Part shown: piece after piece, positions 43,023-53,452 of the stretch | How the letters are laid out: each line of letters starts with the position of its first letter | Position numbering within the stretch: the first letter of the stretch is position 1 | Assembly (NCBI RefSeq): GCF_014643175.1 | Contig: NZ_BMJH01000003.1 | Location: 434,001 to 498,000, forward strand | Direction: 5' to 3' | Source: Hoyosella rhizosphaerae | GTDB taxonomy: Bacteria > Actinomycetota > Actinomycetes > Mycobacteriales > Mycobacteriaceae | Length of the DNA: 64,000 nucleotides | The notes under the pieces: model-generated | Seen by the model: only the letters and a program-made list of their open reading frames with translations | The model's database searches: none | Told to the model about the DNA's origin: nothing | Program-made: the position numbers and the translations under genes

Positions 43023-44005
43023 CCCAACGTGACTCAAGCGCTGCCACCACAACTGAACGCGCAAACGCCGTACTAGACGAAATCGAACGCGCAGTTGTCG
43101 GCAAACGTGAGGCGCTTACTCTTATTCTCCTGACAGTGCTCTCGGGCGGGCATGCATTGATCGAAGACCTACCGGGGCTAGGCAAGACCCTGATCGCGAG
43201 ATCGTTTGCCGCAGCGTTTGGCCTAAAGTTCACGCGCATACAATTCACCCCAGATCTGCTTCCTTCAGATCTTCTCGGCGCCACCATCTACGACATGCGA
43301 TCGGGAGAGTTTGAGTTCCGCGAGGGTCCAGCATTCACCAATTTGCTTTTAGCAGACGAAATAAACCGTACTCCGCCCAAAACTCAATCAGCTCTGCTTG
43401 AAGCGATGGCTGAAGGTCAGATCACCGTTGATGGCAAAACGCACATTTTGCCGGTTCCGTACATCGTGCTCGCCACCGACAACCCCATCGAATACGAGGG
43501 CACTTATCCCCTTCCGGAAGCGCAACTCGATCGGTTCACGATGCGATTGAGTCTCGGATATCTCAACCAGGCAGACGAGCAAGTCATGCTGCAACGCCGA
43601 CTCGACCGCGGCTCAGCGCCCATCGAAGTCCAGCAAGTGCTCACCGCCCAGGATTTATTGGATATGCGCGAGACCCTCGAACATGTCTCGGTGCATCCCG
43701 ACGTACTGAAGTACGTCGTTGCACTCGCCAACACCACCCGCAATCATCCCAAAATCGAGGTGGGTGCAAGCCCACGGGCAGAAATTGATCTCGTGCAACT
43801 TGCGCGTGGTCGAGCGGTACTTGCTGGCCGCGATTACGTCATCCCTGAAGACATCAAAGCGCTCGCTGTCCCCGCAATCGCGCACCGCATCACCCTGCGG
43901 CCCGAGATGTGGGTACGGAGGATCCGCGGCGAACAAATCATTGAGGAAATCCTCGCTCGTCTACCCGTTCCGCGAGTACAACACCCCTCAACGGTGACGC
44001 CGTGA
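43019..44005 (+). CDS. moxR: MoxR family AAA ATPase
   Basis: A 328-residue AAA+ ATPase. Walker A is LPGLGKT (51-57), Walker B LLLADEINRTPPKTQSALLEAM, sensor 1 VLATDNPIEYEGTYPLPEAQ, and the C-terminal lid has SPRAEIDLVQLARGRAV. MoxR proteins act as chaperones with von Willebrand or DUF58 partners. Start TTG 43019 overlaps the preceding stop, and the stop overlaps the DUF58 start, so translation is coupled. Confidence 0.94.
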   Translation: MTQRDSSAATTTERANAVLDEIERAVVGKREALTLILLTVLSGGHALIEDLPGLGKTLIARSFAAAFGLKFTRIQFTPDLLPSDLLGATIYDMRSGEFEFREGPAFTNLLLADEINRTPPKTQSALLEAMAEGQITVDGKTHILPVPYIVLATDNPIEYEGTYPLPEAQLDRFTMRLSLGYLNQADEQVMLQRRLDRGSAPIEVQQVLTAQDLLDMRETLEHVSVHPDVLKYVVALANTTRNHPKIEVGASPRAEIDLVQLARGRAVLAGRDYVIPEDIKALAVPAIAHRITLRPEMWVRRIRGEQIIEEILARLPVPRVQHPSTVTP

Positions 44006-45231
44006 ATGACCTTCGATGGCAACCATCCACACTGATTTTCACTCTCGCCTTCTGCACTGCGGTGCCGCTCGTTGCAGCCATCCTCGCGCAATCGTGGCTG
44101 GTTGCATTGTTTTCCGCCCCGTTTCTCGGGGCACTTGTGAGCTGCACGCATCAACGGACGACGGGACTTGGCCGCTCCATCATGGTGGAAGCGGATCACA
44201 CTCCGATTCGCATCTTTGAGGGCGAGACCGCGCAGCTTCACTACGCCATCAACCTTGACGGCCCCGGCACCTTTGAAGCGGAACCGGAGCTAGCGCAAGG
44301 TATGACCCTGGCGGACCCAGAAACGGATTTGCCTCTCACCGTCGCAGTCAGTAAGTGGGGCAACTACCCGGTGTGGATGCGGGTCACGGCTTTATCGCCC
44401 GATGGCGCATGGGCTGCGGAATCACGAGTACTCATAGGGCGAGTTCATGCCTACCCCTTGTCGCCACCGCAAGCCACAGCGATACCTAAGACGCCGCTGC
44501 CCGATCGCATCGGTATGCACCTAACACCTAGACGCGGGGCAGGTGTTGAATTTGCCAATACCAGGCTCTACCAACCTGGCGATCCCTTGCACGCCATCAA
44601 CTGGAAAGTCAGCGCCCGCACAGGCCGCCTGCACATCACCGAACGATTCACCGACCGCGCCGCCGACATCGTCGTTATCGTCGACACCTATCCCCAAGCG
44701 CCCGGTGCGGCGAGCGAAAGCCTCACTCGATCAGCGCGCGGCGCGACGCAAGTCACCCAGGCAGCATTGCAACAGGGCGACCGCGCGGGCATCGTGACCC
44801 TGGGCTCCCGCGCCCGATGGATCACCGCCGAACTCGGACGCACCCAGTTTTACCGAATTCTCGACGTCATCCTCAACGGCGGAGACGGTACGAATGTAGT
44901 ACGCGGCACTTTGGCCCCCGTCGATGCCGTACCCCCGAGGGCGATCATTATCGCGTTCTCCCCCATGCTGGAACCACAATTCTCGCTTGCGCTAATGGAA
45001 CTTCGGCGACGAGGGCATCCAGTAGTGCTCGTCGACGTTCTTGCCGAAGCCACACCGTTTGAAGCAGAACTCGACGACCTCAACGCCCAGTTCTGGCGCA
45101 TCGAACGACGCCGACTCGTACGTGACCTCAATGCGGTAGGCGTATCTGTTGTCGTCTGGAACCGCGACTCGGACGCCAACGATCCAGATGCTGGGCTCGC
45201 CCACGCGTTCCGTCTTCTCTCACGGGGGTAG
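44002..45231 (+). CDS. DUF58 domain protein, MoxR partner
   Basis: A 409-residue protein. Two hydrophobic segments at 10-45 anchor a long chain with the DUF58 signature NTRLYQPGDPLHAINWKVSA (in parts), followed by a vWA-like fold (DIVVIVDTYP) with partly kept metal site residues. It normally acts with MoxR at the membrane. Start GTG 44002 overlaps the moxR stop. Confidence 0.92.
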   Translation: MNDLRWQPSTLIFTLAFCTAVPLVAAILAQSWLVALFSAPFLGALVSCTHQRTTGLGRSIMVEADHTPIRIFEGETAQLHYAINLDGPGTFEAEPELAQGMTLADPETDLPLTVAVSKWGNYPVWMRVTALSPDGAWAAESRVLIGRVHAYPLSPPQATAIPKTPLPDRIGMHLTPRRGAGVEFANTRLYQPGDPLHAINWKVSARTGRLHITERFTDRAADIVVIVDTYPQAPGAASESLTRSARGATQVTQAALQQGDRAGIVTLGSRARWITAELGRTQFYRILDVILNGGDGTNVVRGTLAPVDAVPPRAIIIAFSPMLEPQFSLALMELRRRGHPVVLVDVLAEATPFEAELDDLNAQFWRIERRRLVRDLNAVGVSVVVWNRDSDANDPDAGLAHAFRLLSRG

Positions 45232-45239
45232 CGATACAC

Positions 45240-45773
45240 ATGAAGCGGTTAGCCATCACAGTCGTGCTCACGGGGTGGATCTGCGTAACTGCTACGGCCT
45301 TGGGGTACGTGGCGACAACAGGTCAACTCACAGCGCTTGTATTGACGTTGGGCGCAGTCGGCTTTGTCACAGCTATTGGCGCACTCCTCACGCGTTTAGG
45401 GACAGTGAGTTCGGTAGTGACAGCAATGTGTGCGCTCGGCGTCATCTTGGCGACACCAACCCCGGGCGCGGAAGCGGCCCTATTCGGCGCGGTAGGTGGT
45501 CTAGCTGCAACATTCCATGTTGTCTGTACGTGGACTCGGCGTTTTCACGCAACCACGACAGAATCCCTGCGCCACATGGGACCGGGGGCTGTCACCGTCA
45601 CAGTCATTGCGATAACGGCGATTGCTCTGCCAGAAACGTGGCGGTGGTGGGTGCTTCTCGCACCACTCGTCGCCTTGGGTGCTTTTGCCACAGCGGTGAC
45701 GCTTGCGAATCAACGACGTTCGGAGTCAGCGAGCCCGGCATCAACTGGCGTGCGCACGAGGTCGCCCAAGTGA
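45240..45773 (+). CDS. Membrane protein, last gene of the MoxR cluster
   Basis: A 177-residue protein with about five hydrophobic segments and a short basic tail. No known family recognised. It begins 8 bases after the DUF58 stop. Its last 64 bases overlap the end of the convergent acyltransferase gene. Confidence 0.7.
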   Translation: MKRLAITVVLTGWICVTATALGYVATTGQLTALVLTLGAVGFVTAIGALLTRLGTVSSVVTAMCALGVILATPTPGAEAALFGAVGGLAATFHVVCTWTRRFHATTTESLRHMGPGAVTVTVIAITAIALPETWRWWVLLAPLVALGAFATAVTLANQRRSESASPASTGVRTRSPK

Positions 45774-46849
45774 GTACTCGTCTCGGGTTTTGTTAACTCG
45801 GGCGCCTTTTTTGGGAGGAGCCAGTTCGGCAACGCAAACAACCACGTCGCCTTGAGCGATAGCAACAACTTATGCAGCAGAAGTCCGCCACAAATGCCTG
45901 CTAGTGCTACCACTACGGGCCCAGCGGCGCGCATTACTGAATCTGCGGGCAACACTCCCGTCGACAGCAGCGCGTAGGCAAAGGATCCCATAGCAATTTC
46001 GTGCATCAAGTACACAGGCAACGTGACAGTTCCGAGTGTGGAGAGCACTCGGACACCCACGCCCCAGCGAAGCCGCGCGGCAGCAAGAACACCAAGCGCA
46101 AGTCCGAGCAGCGTCAACATAATCCTTGCAAGACTGAACTCGCCAAGTTCACTGTTGTTCACCGCGTAAAACCCTGCACTGTAAGAAATGGCAAGCAAAG
46201 CGATCGCCGGAATCGACGTCCATCGCGCCAGCGTCAAGAGAATTTCTTTCCCATTTACGCCGATGAGAAAGAACAGGAAGTATGCGCCCATATTCTGCCA
46301 GGTCCATGGCATAAAATCCGCCGAATATGCGGCCAACGAAACAGTGAATGCAACGCTAATCTGAATACGCGGATCACGGTCAGCCAAGAGTTTCGCCGCA
46401 GCAAAATACAGCGCTAGTGCGTACACAAACCACAGGCCGTTATGTGGAACCACGAGAGCAGTGAGCAGGTTGAAAGGTGAGGACTCCTCACCCGTCAGGC
46501 TCGCACCTGGAACTAGTGCGAAGAACCCAAACCTCAACAGCAACCACAAGCCATACAAGTAGAGCATGAGCATCACGCGTCGCCGCCAGATGTTTGACCA
46601 CGACGTGCCTAGGACCTTGCTCGCAAAAAGACCGGCAACCAGGAAAAATAATGGCATTCTGATCGGTTCGAGAAACGCATTGAAGGCAACCCAGGATTCC
46701 GAGCCGTAGCCACGCGTAATCATGAAGTTCGTCGCGTGAAACAGCACGACAAGCAAAATGCACGCGCCTTTAGCGACATCTACCCACTCAACGCGAGAAC
46801 TAGAAACGGTTGTTTGAGCCGCCACTTTGCTCCCCTCGTCGATAGCCAC
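45710..46849 (-). CDS. Acyltransferase 3 family membrane protein
   Basis: A 379-residue protein with ten or so helices of the Acyltransferase_3 (OafA/WecH) fold. The N-terminus RVEWVDVAKGACILLVVLFH carries the conserved histidine, and EPIRMPLFFLVAG-like and NGLWFVYALALYF segments follow. Members O-acetylate or O-acylate cell-surface sugars. TACTGT lies 8 bases before GTG 46849, a leaderless pattern. It may act on glycans made by the neighbouring GT87 enzyme (inferred from adjacency only). Confidence 0.87.
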   Translation of the reverse strand: MAIDEGSKVAAQTTVSSSRVEWVDVAKGACILLVVLFHATNFMITRGYGSESWVAFNAFLEPIRMPLFFLVAGLFASKVLGTSWSNIWRRRVMLMLYLYGLWLLLRFGFFALVPGASLTGEESSPFNLLTALVVPHNGLWFVYALALYFAAAKLLADRDPRIQISVAFTVSLAAYSADFMPWTWQNMGAYFLFFLIGVNGKEILLTLARWTSIPAIALLAISYSAGFYAVNNSELGEFSLARIMLTLLGLALGVLAAARLRWGVGVRVLSTLGTVTLPVYLMHEIAMGSFAYALLSTGVLPADSVMRAAGPVVVALAGICGGLLLHKLLLSLKATWLFALPNWLLPKKAPELTKPETSTHLGDLVRTPVDAGLADSERR

Positions 46850-46993
46850 GCTTGGTCACAGTACGTGGCAAACTACCGTCCGAATAGCCTTTGGTGACAG
46901 TTTTCACATGACAATGCAGCATCATTTCGGTACATTCTTTAGAAATGAGCCATTTAATCAATTGCTTTACCATTGCATCTAGAAGGATTTATC

Positions 46994-48223
46994 TTGACCA
47001 TAATTGAGAAGCCAGAAGTCCGGACAATAAGGGCCTTTTCGCCAATTTGGACATTATGGCTCGGTCAAATTGTCGCATTTGGCGCAATTATCTTCCTGCT
47101 ACACCGAGCGTTCTCAGGAACAATGATTGACCTCGCAGTCTTCCAGGCGGCCGGGCAAGCATTTGTCGATGGCGGATCGCTCTACAGCAGTAGCTTCGAA
47201 CGGCCCCACGGGCTACGGTTCATCTACGCACCATTCGCCGCGCTTGTTTTCGCTCCAATGGCATTGTTTTCACTATCAGTACTGCAGGTCTTGTGGACAA
47301 TTCTGAACATCGCCCTCGTGTGGGGGATTCTCACTGTGCTGCTCAGCCGCACCGGCACGCCCGGTCGTTTCAGTGCACAGACACTCGCCGTAGCTCTGTT
47401 AGGTCTCGCCTTACTCATCGAGCCTGTGCGAACCACGTTCTTTTTCGGGCAGATCAACATCACTTTGATGGCTCTTGTCGTCGCTGACGTCACCGGTGTC
47501 ATTCCACGGAAGTACAGGGGAATCGCCACCGGCATTGCAGCGGCGATCAAGGTCACCCCAGCTGCATTCGGCTTGGTGTTTCTCCTTCGGAAAGACATCC
47601 CTGCGGTCGTACGGGCCATCATTACCGGACTTGGAACCATCGTCGTTGGCTTCGTGGTGGCCCCGGGCGCATCGGTCTTCTACTGGACTGATGAGTTTTT
47701 CCGCACTGATCGCGCCGGTGGGCACTCGTACGGACCTAACCAAGCGTTGACGGGGCTGCTGGCACGCATTGGGATGGACGACACAGCCAAGGACATCGCC
47801 TGGGCTATCGGCGCCCTCATCATCGTTGGTGCGGCAACCTGGGCCGCGTGGCGGTTCACTCGCGCGGGTGACCACTACGTTGCGTTCGGCCTTGTTGCAC
47901 TCGCGTCGCTGGCTGCAGCACCGTTTGCTGTCAGCCACCACTGGGTGTACGTGCTGCTGCTTCTACCAATGCTCGTCGCTCCGCGCTACCGCGGTTGGTT
48001 GCCGGTTACACTGATGGCGACGCTTGTGTTCTTGGTTGCACCGCACAAATTCGCCGACCTGGACGCGAGCGGCGCGTGGGGTGCTGTGAACTCGATAATC
48101 ATCGCGAATGGCCAATTCTGGGCAGCGATGCTCCTGCTAACCGCAGCTGTGATAGCAGCACCAAAGCGCACCGAATCCGCACGTGCCCCGAAGGCGCGCG
48201 AGCTAGAGTCGGTGCGCGCCTAA
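46994..48223 (+). CDS. GT87 family polyprenyl-phosphate-mannose-dependent glycosyltransferase
   Basis: A 409-residue membrane protein with about ten helices. It has the GT-C features of the GT87 family: a first loop with MIDLAVFQAAGQAFVDGG (catalytic Asp), RFIYAPFAALVFAPMA and GQINITLMALVV. Mycolata use such enzymes to add mannose or arabinose to phosphatidylinositol mannosides and lipomannan. TTG 46994 has AGAAGGA six bases upstream. The 120 bases before it are clearly AT-richer than the surroundings. Confidence 0.87.
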   Translation: MTIIEKPEVRTIRAFSPIWTLWLGQIVAFGAIIFLLHRAFSGTMIDLAVFQAAGQAFVDGGSLYSSSFERPHGLRFIYAPFAALVFAPMALFSLSVLQVLWTILNIALVWGILTVLLSRTGTPGRFSAQTLAVALLGLALLIEPVRTTFFFGQINITLMALVVADVTGVIPRKYRGIATGIAAAIKVTPAAFGLVFLLRKDIPAVVRAIITGLGTIVVGFVVAPGASVFYWTDEFFRTDRAGGHSYGPNQALTGLLARIGMDDTAKDIAWAIGALIIVGAATWAAWRFTRAGDHYVAFGLVALASLAAAPFAVSHHWVYVLLLLPMLVAPRYRGWLPVTLMATLVFLVAPHKFADLDASGAWGAVNSIIIANGQFWAAMLLLTAAVIAAPKRTESARAPKARELESVRA

Positions 48224-48242
48224 CACGGCCCAACACAGCAAA

Positions 48243-48920
48243 CTAGGAAGCAAGCACTCCGTCGAGTACCGACAGGAACATGCCCAAACCGTCGTCACTG
48301 GGGCCCGTAAGGGCCTCAGTGGCATGCTCAGGGTGCGGCATCAATCCGACGACACGACCATTGGCCGAAGCAACACCGGCGATTCCACGCTGCGAACCGT
48401 TCGGGTTCTCCCCCGCATAGCGGAAGACCACGCGACCTTCGCCCTCCAGCTCATCCAGCGTTGCCTCTGAAGCCTGGTAGCGGCCCTCGCCCGACTTCAA
48501 CGGGATAAGGATTTCCGCGCCGCTCTCGTAGCGTGATGACCACGCGGTGGTGTTCGACTCCACCCGCAACCACTCATCGCGGCAGATGAAATGCAGGCCT
48601 TCGTTGCGAGTCAGCGCACCTGGCAGCAACCCAGCCTCACACAGCACCTGGAAACCATTACAGATGCCAAGAACGGGCATGCCTTTTCGTGCCGCAGCGA
48701 CAACTTCGCCCATCACAGGCGCAAAGCGCGCAATCGCACCACAGCGCAAATAGTCGCCGTAAGAAAACCCGCCTGGAACGATGACTGCGTCGACACCTTT
48801 GAGGTCAGCGTCACCGTGCCACAATGCGACGTCTTGCGCACCGGCTAAACGAACAGCGCGGGCTGCATCTATATCGTCGAGCGTTCCAGGGAAGGTAATG
48901 ACACCGATCCGTGCGCTCAC
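48243..48920 (-). CDS. purQ: FGAM synthase glutaminase subunit PurQ
   Basis: A 225-residue class I glutaminase that feeds ammonia to PurL. The catalytic Cys lies in [12 protein letters not shown], with the His-Glu pair in LMPHPEHA, and [16 protein letters not shown] near the front. GTG 48920 overlaps the purS stop. Together with PurS and PurL it forms the three-subunit Gram-positive type synthase. Confidence 0.97.
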   Translation of the reverse strand: MSARIGVITFPGTLDDIDAARAVRLAGAQDVALWHGDADLKGVDAVIVPGGFSYGDYLRCGAIARFAPVMGEVVAAARKGMPVLGICNGFQVLCEAGLLPGALTRNEGLHFICRDEWLRVESNTTAWSSRYESGAEILIPLKSGEGRYQASEATLDELEGEGRVVFRYAGENPNGSQRGIAGVASANGRVVGLMPHPEHATEALTGPSDDGLGMFLSVLDGVLAS

Positions 48921-49162
48921 GCGTCACCATCCAGGCGTGTCACAGTCCAATCCTCGATGACTGTGTTCGCGAGCAGAGACTCAGCGATTTTCGCCAATGT
49001 GGCGTCATCAACAGAGTCGTCTACTTCAAGTTCGAAGCGCTTACCTTGGCGGACTTCCGCCACGCCTTCAAACCCCAACCTGGGGAGCGCTCGCTCAATC
49101 GCCTGACCCTGAGGATCCAGAATCTCAGTCTTCGGCATGACACTGACAACTACACGAGCCAC
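48917..49162 (-). CDS. purS: FGAM synthase subunit PurS
   Basis: An 81-residue structural subunit that bridges PurL and PurQ. It has [19 protein letters not shown], then [16 protein letters not shown] and [11 protein letters not shown]-like end ([10 protein letters not shown]). Start GTG 49162 has GAGGAG six bases upstream. It is followed without a gap by purQ. Confidence 0.96.
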   Translation of the reverse strand: MARVVVSVMPKTEILDPQGQAIERALPRLGFEGVAEVRQGKRFELEVDDSVDDATLAKIAESLLANTVIEDWTVTRLDGDA

Positions 49163-49267
49163 CCGGCACTCCTCGTTACATCGACACCGCCGCGCTTGCG
49201 TTCGCGACCGACTCTAAGCGTACCGGGTCTTGCGACATGGTTCTGCCACCAAGCCCCGGTACGAGAT

Positions 49268-51811
49268 CTAGACATCCGCGATTGCCTCCAACGGCTTCGT
49301 CCGGGCCGCCCGGCTCGCTGGCCACAGCGCGGCAAGCACACCCACCACAGCCGAACCGACCAGCATTATCGAAACTTGAACCCACGGGACCGCGAGGACC
49401 GTCAAGCCCTCATCACGCAGGGTCTGGACCAGCGCCCAACCGAACGTCAAGCCCAATGCCACACCGAGGGTTGCACCGAACACCGCAATCAACGCCGATT
49501 CAATATAGATCGTCTGACGCAATTGCTTTCTGTGCATTCCCACAGCGCGGAGCATCCCAATCTCACGCTTGCGTTCCACAACTGACAACGCCAGCGTGTT
49601 GATGATGCCCAGGATGGCAATCACCACAGCGAGTGCCAGCAATGCGTACAGCAGCGACAGAATCAGATCAATCTGCTGAGCCTGCTGCCCCTTGAACTCT
49701 TCGCGGTCCATCACCTGAACCACCACAAACCGCTCCGTGGCCTCTTCAAGGTCCGAACGCAATTGCTCGACATTGGCATCAGGGTCGACATTGACCATCA
49801 CTGCAACTGTGGTTTGCACAAACGGCGGTATGAGAGCATCCATCGCACTCGGCGACAACATCATCGCGCCCACAACCTGGTTGCGTTCGAAGATCCCACT
49901 CACAGTAACTTCAATTGAGCCGTCCCGAGCAGGTCGCTCAATTTCGACCTCGTCGCCGACACTGAGACCGAATCGCTCCGCTGCGCCCTCGTCGACAATG
50001 ATGGTGCGACCATCCATATTTGTGTCGCCGTCGACCATGTTGAACTGCAGCATCCCGTCAACACCGCCGGTGAGACTGCTGCCGTTGATACCCATGTCGT
50101 TGATGAATCCGCCAGCAAAGGTGAGAGCAGCCGCGCGGTCAACACCATTGACCCGATCCACCACCTGCGTAACCCCGGCAGGCACACCCGTTTGCATCGG
50201 ACCAGTCAGAACATAGTCAGCTTCGACGCCTTGATCGATCAGTTTGTCTACGCTGACCTTGGCCGATGTCCCTAGGACGCCAATCAACGTCACCAGCATC
50301 AGCCCAAGAGTGAGCGCAAAAGCAGTCGCTGCGGTGCGGCGAGGGTTCCGCATCGCATTGGTACGTGCCAGCTTGCCTATCGGACCAAAAGGTTTAGCAA
50401 CCACACCCAGCGCGTTAATAGCAGGGGTCGCCAGCGCTGGGGTCGCGAAGAGCACGGCAACGATCAGTAACGCAGCACCGATACCCACTCTCGTCACACC
50501 GGGTTGTCCCGTGTACTGCGCACCCCAAATGAGCAGTGCGATACCAGGGACCGCAAGCGCTGCGCCAATAATTGTTCGAGTGCGAATCGACTCAGCTGCT
50601 GAACTGAACTCCTCGCGCATCGCCGCAACGGGCGGAATTCTCGATGCCCTGCGCGCTGGTGCGTAGGCGCTGACCACCGTGACCAGGATGCCGACGGCGA
50701 ATGCCACTGCGATTGTGCGTGGCTGCACCGCCAACGGTCCCCCAGGAAGGCCTAGGCCAAACACATCGAGCAACACTCTCAGGCTGTAGGCGATCCCAAT
50801 ACCGGCGAACAAACCAATAACGCTGCCGATAACACCAACTACCAGCGCTTCGAGAATGACCGAACGACTAACTTGCATTCGGCTCGCACCGATCGCTCGC
50901 AGAAGCGCCATTTCACGCAGCCTCTGCGCGACGATCATCGCGAATGTGTTGTAAATAATGAACGTACCTACCACGAGTGCTATAGCCCCGAAGGCAAGCA
51001 AGAAATAGTTGATAAACGAGAGGTTCTGTTCAAGTTCATCTTGCTGCTGCGCTTGAACTTCAGCACCGGTTTGGACGTTGTAAGCATCGGGAACGAGTTC
51101 AGCCACCTCGTCGCGCAACTGTTCCTGCGACACTCCATCAACGGCAGCGAGGTCTACACGAGAAACGTGGGAGCCGTCGGAAAACAGTTCCAGTGCTTGC
51201 TCTTCCACGAACTGCATGCCAACAAATCCGCCGACATCAACCGCGAGGCTGTATGTGCCAGTGATGGTGAGATCGAAATTGCCGACATTGGGAACAAGGA
51301 CCTCAACCTCATCACCTATGCTCAACCCGGCTCGCTCTGCCCCCGATTCATTGATGATGACTTCACCAGGTTCGGCAGGCGCCCGGCCTTCAATCAACTC
51401 GATGGGCTGACCAATCGCTGAATCCGGCGGCAAGTATGGCTGGCCAAGGCTCGGCGCACCGCCAGTCTGAACGGCAGCACCGTCTTTAATGATGATGATC
51501 TGTCCACCGGCATACTTGATGGACGCGCGCACGTTCGGCAGATCCACAATTTCGTCGGCTAGGTCGAGTGGAACACCGAGCGAAGCCTCATTCTGCAAGG
51601 ACACTCGAACATCGACGCCCTGGGAATCACCCGAGAAAATCTGGTCAAATGTTTTCTTCAGGGTGTCCGTGAAAACGAAGGAACCCGTAACAAAAGCCGT
51701 GCCCAAAACCACGGCGAGCACCGTGAGGAAAAGCCGAAGTTTATGCGCCCCAAGGTTGCGCAGTGACACCTTTGTCATCGGTGAACGCGAAGGCGCTAGC
51801 GTCACAGGCAT
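49268..51811 (-). CDS. MacB/FtsX-type ABC transporter permease
   Basis: An 847-residue permease. A first helix near 30-50 is followed by a large extracytoplasmic domain, three helices, a second extracytoplasmic domain and three C-terminal helices, i.e. a duplicated FtsX architecture. FtsX motifs appear as EMALLRAIGASRMQVSRSV and EIGMLRAVGMHRKQLRQTI. Such exporters move lipids, peptides or antibiotics or act mechanically. ATG 51811 overlaps the stop of its ATPase, which supports the long N-terminus. Confidence 0.9.
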   Translation of the reverse strand: MPVTLAPSRSPMTKVSLRNLGAHKLRLFLTVLAVVLGTAFVTGSFVFTDTLKKTFDQIFSGDSQGVDVRVSLQNEASLGVPLDLADEIVDLPNVRASIKYAGGQIIIIKDGAAVQTGGAPSLGQPYLPPDSAIGQPIELIEGRAPAEPGEVIINESGAERAGLSIGDEVEVLVPNVGNFDLTITGTYSLAVDVGGFVGMQFVEEQALELFSDGSHVSRVDLAAVDGVSQEQLRDEVAELVPDAYNVQTGAEVQAQQQDELEQNLSFINYFLLAFGAIALVVGTFIIYNTFAMIVAQRLREMALLRAIGASRMQVSRSVILEALVVGVIGSVIGLFAGIGIAYSLRVLLDVFGLGLPGGPLAVQPRTIAVAFAVGILVTVVSAYAPARRASRIPPVAAMREEFSSAAESIRTRTIIGAALAVPGIALLIWGAQYTGQPGVTRVGIGAALLIVAVLFATPALATPAINALGVVAKPFGPIGKLARTNAMRNPRRTAATAFALTLGLMLVTLIGVLGTSAKVSVDKLIDQGVEADYVLTGPMQTGVPAGVTQVVDRVNGVDRAAALTFAGGFINDMGINGSSLTGGVDGMLQFNMVDGDTNMDGRTIIVDEGAAERFGLSVGDEVEIERPARDGSIEVTVSGIFERNQVVGAMMLSPSAMDALIPPFVQTTVAVMVNVDPDANVEQLRSDLEEATERFVVVQVMDREEFKGQQAQQIDLILSLLYALLALAVVIAILGIINTLALSVVERKREIGMLRAVGMHRKQLRQTIYIESALIAVFGATLGVALGLTFGWALVQTLRDEGLTVLAVPWVQVSIMLVGSAVVGVLAALWPASRAARTKPLEAIADV

Positions 51812-52563
51812 CAGATATTCTCCAATGCTTTCATCTTGTCAATGATGCTGTCCGCCGTTGGATCGCGGAGTTCATCGACAATGTGGCCGTCAGACAAGAA
51901 CACCACGCGGTCTGCATACGATGCCGCGCGCGGATCATGCGTCACGATGACAACTGTCTGCCCAAACTCGGTCACAGCAGCGCGAAGAATATCGAGAACC
52001 TCACCACCGGAATGCGAGTCGAGGTTACCTGTGGGTTCGTCGCCAAAGATGATCTCTGGGCGACCGACAAGCGCCCGCGCGCACGCAACGCGCTGCTGCT
52101 GGCCACCCGACAGTTCGCTGGGGCGATGGTCAAGCCGGTTGGTTAGCCCAAGTCGATCAACAACAGCATTAAGCCACTCTTGATCCGGTGTGCGCCCGGC
52201 AATGTCTAGCGGAAGTGTGATGTTCTCCAACGCAGTCAAGGTGGGAACGAGGTTGAAGGCCTGAAAAACGAACCCGATACGATCCCGTCGCAACTGGGTC
52301 ATTTGCTTGTCGCTCAAGCTGGTCAGTTCAGTGCCACCGATGTCCACCGAACCTGAGGTCGCGGAATCTAGACCGGCCAGGCAGTGCATCAAGGTGGATT
52401 TTCCGGAACCCGAAGGCCCCATAATTGCCGTGAACTCGGCTTTCTTAAATTCCACGTCCACACCAGCGAGCGCGTGAACCTGTGTATCCCCGCTGCCGTA
52501 GATTTTCTTAACATTGGTGGCGCGGGCTGCTATACCGTCGCTAGCTGGATTCGTCTCGACCAT
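51811..52563 (-). CDS. MacB/LolD-type ABC transporter ATPase
   Basis: A 250-residue ATPase. It has Walker A MGPSGSGKST, Q-loop GFVFQAFNLVPTLTALEN (LolD/MacB pattern), signature [15 protein letters not shown] and Walker B IIFGDEPTGNLDS. It drives the FtsX-type permease encoded immediately downstream with overlapping codons. ATG 52563 is chosen; ATG 52575 four codons earlier is also possible. Confidence 0.92.
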   Translation of the reverse strand: MVETNPASDGIAARATNVKKIYGSGDTQVHALAGVDVEFKKAEFTAIMGPSGSGKSTLMHCLAGLDSATSGSVDIGGTELTSLSDKQMTQLRRDRIGFVFQAFNLVPTLTALENITLPLDIAGRTPDQEWLNAVVDRLGLTNRLDHRPSELSGGQQQRVACARALVGRPEIIFGDEPTGNLDSHSGGEVLDILRAAVTEFGQTVVIVTHDPRAASYADRVVFLSDGHIVDELRDPTADSIIDKMKALENI

Positions 52564-52662
52564 GGCCCCCATCATTCCAACGACTGCCCCGGTGCGCCAT
52601 CGGAACGAACCCTGAATTCAATTGTTTCCCACCTCAGGTGAAACCCCGATGACGAAGATCAC

Positions 52663-53367
52663 TTAGGCTGCGTCTGCCACGTCGTGGTGGTACGGCCACC
52701 GGTACGTAGCTGAACGCGCGCCGTGATACAAACACACATCAATAGCGTCAAGGAATGCTTGACGTGGTCCACTGCGCTCGAGGTGTTTCGCCTTGATCGC
52801 CAATCGAACAACACCGCCACGTCTAGCAATTCGTTCCGCACTCATGATCAACGACTTGCACCACCACGGCTCGGAAAGAAACCCCTCCCCGACACCTAGC
52901 ACTCGAGTTCGCGTAGCCACGTTCCGATCGAGGTCCCGAATCGATGTGAGATCAGCACACACCCGGAACCCCACTCGCGGCAGAGCCATCAACGCCCCTT
53001 CGGACAACGTCCATTGAGGAGGAGCGAACAATCGGGTGCGTAGCCCGGATTCCTCCATGACACGATCAGCTGCAACCAGACGCAGCATTGCTTCATGCGC
53101 ACGCAGGGTCGCAAACTCAGCGCGACGCTTCTTCGTGGCCGCCTGGTCATACCCGTGCATCACGATGGCCGCGCCACCCGATTGCTTATCCCGAAACCAC
53201 TCCTGTGTGTGCGGGTCTTGAAGAAGCCGGTACTTCCCCTTCATGCGTGGCGCCACCAGGAGCGAAACCGGTACGTCGCGTTCAGCGAGTTCACCCAGGA
53301 AGCTATCGGCAAGATCCACTGTGGTGTCACGAATGCCTGACACAGAAACCAACAGTTCAGAGCTCAT
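52663..53367 (-). CDS. DUF2334 polysaccharide deacetylase-like protein
   Basis: A 234-residue protein of the NodB-homology/DUF2334 fold. It has an N-terminal strand LLVSVSGIRDTTVDLADSFL in place of the usual H-D-D metal site, then IVMHGYDQ (conserved His) and LFAPPQWTLSEGAL. The first Asp motif is weak, so activity is not assured. A similar protein sits near purS in M. tuberculosis. GGTGAGAGC precedes ATG 53367. Confidence 0.8.
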   Translation of the reverse strand: MSSELLVSVSGIRDTTVDLADSFLGELAERDVPVSLLVAPRMKGKYRLLQDPHTQEWFRDKQSGGAAIVMHGYDQAATKKRRAEFATLRAHEAMLRLVAADRVMEESGLRTRLFAPPQWTLSEGALMALPRVGFRVCADLTSIRDLDRNVATRTRVLGVGEGFLSEPWWCKSLIMSAERIARRGGVVRLAIKAKHLERSGPRQAFLDAIDVCLYHGARSATYRWPYHHDVADAA

Positions 53368-53452
53368 GCTCTCACCGTCACATCAGCACATGTACACACG
53401 CTGTCTTGGAGGTGACAGGCACTGAAATGTTTGCGGCCAGAGCACCAACAAT

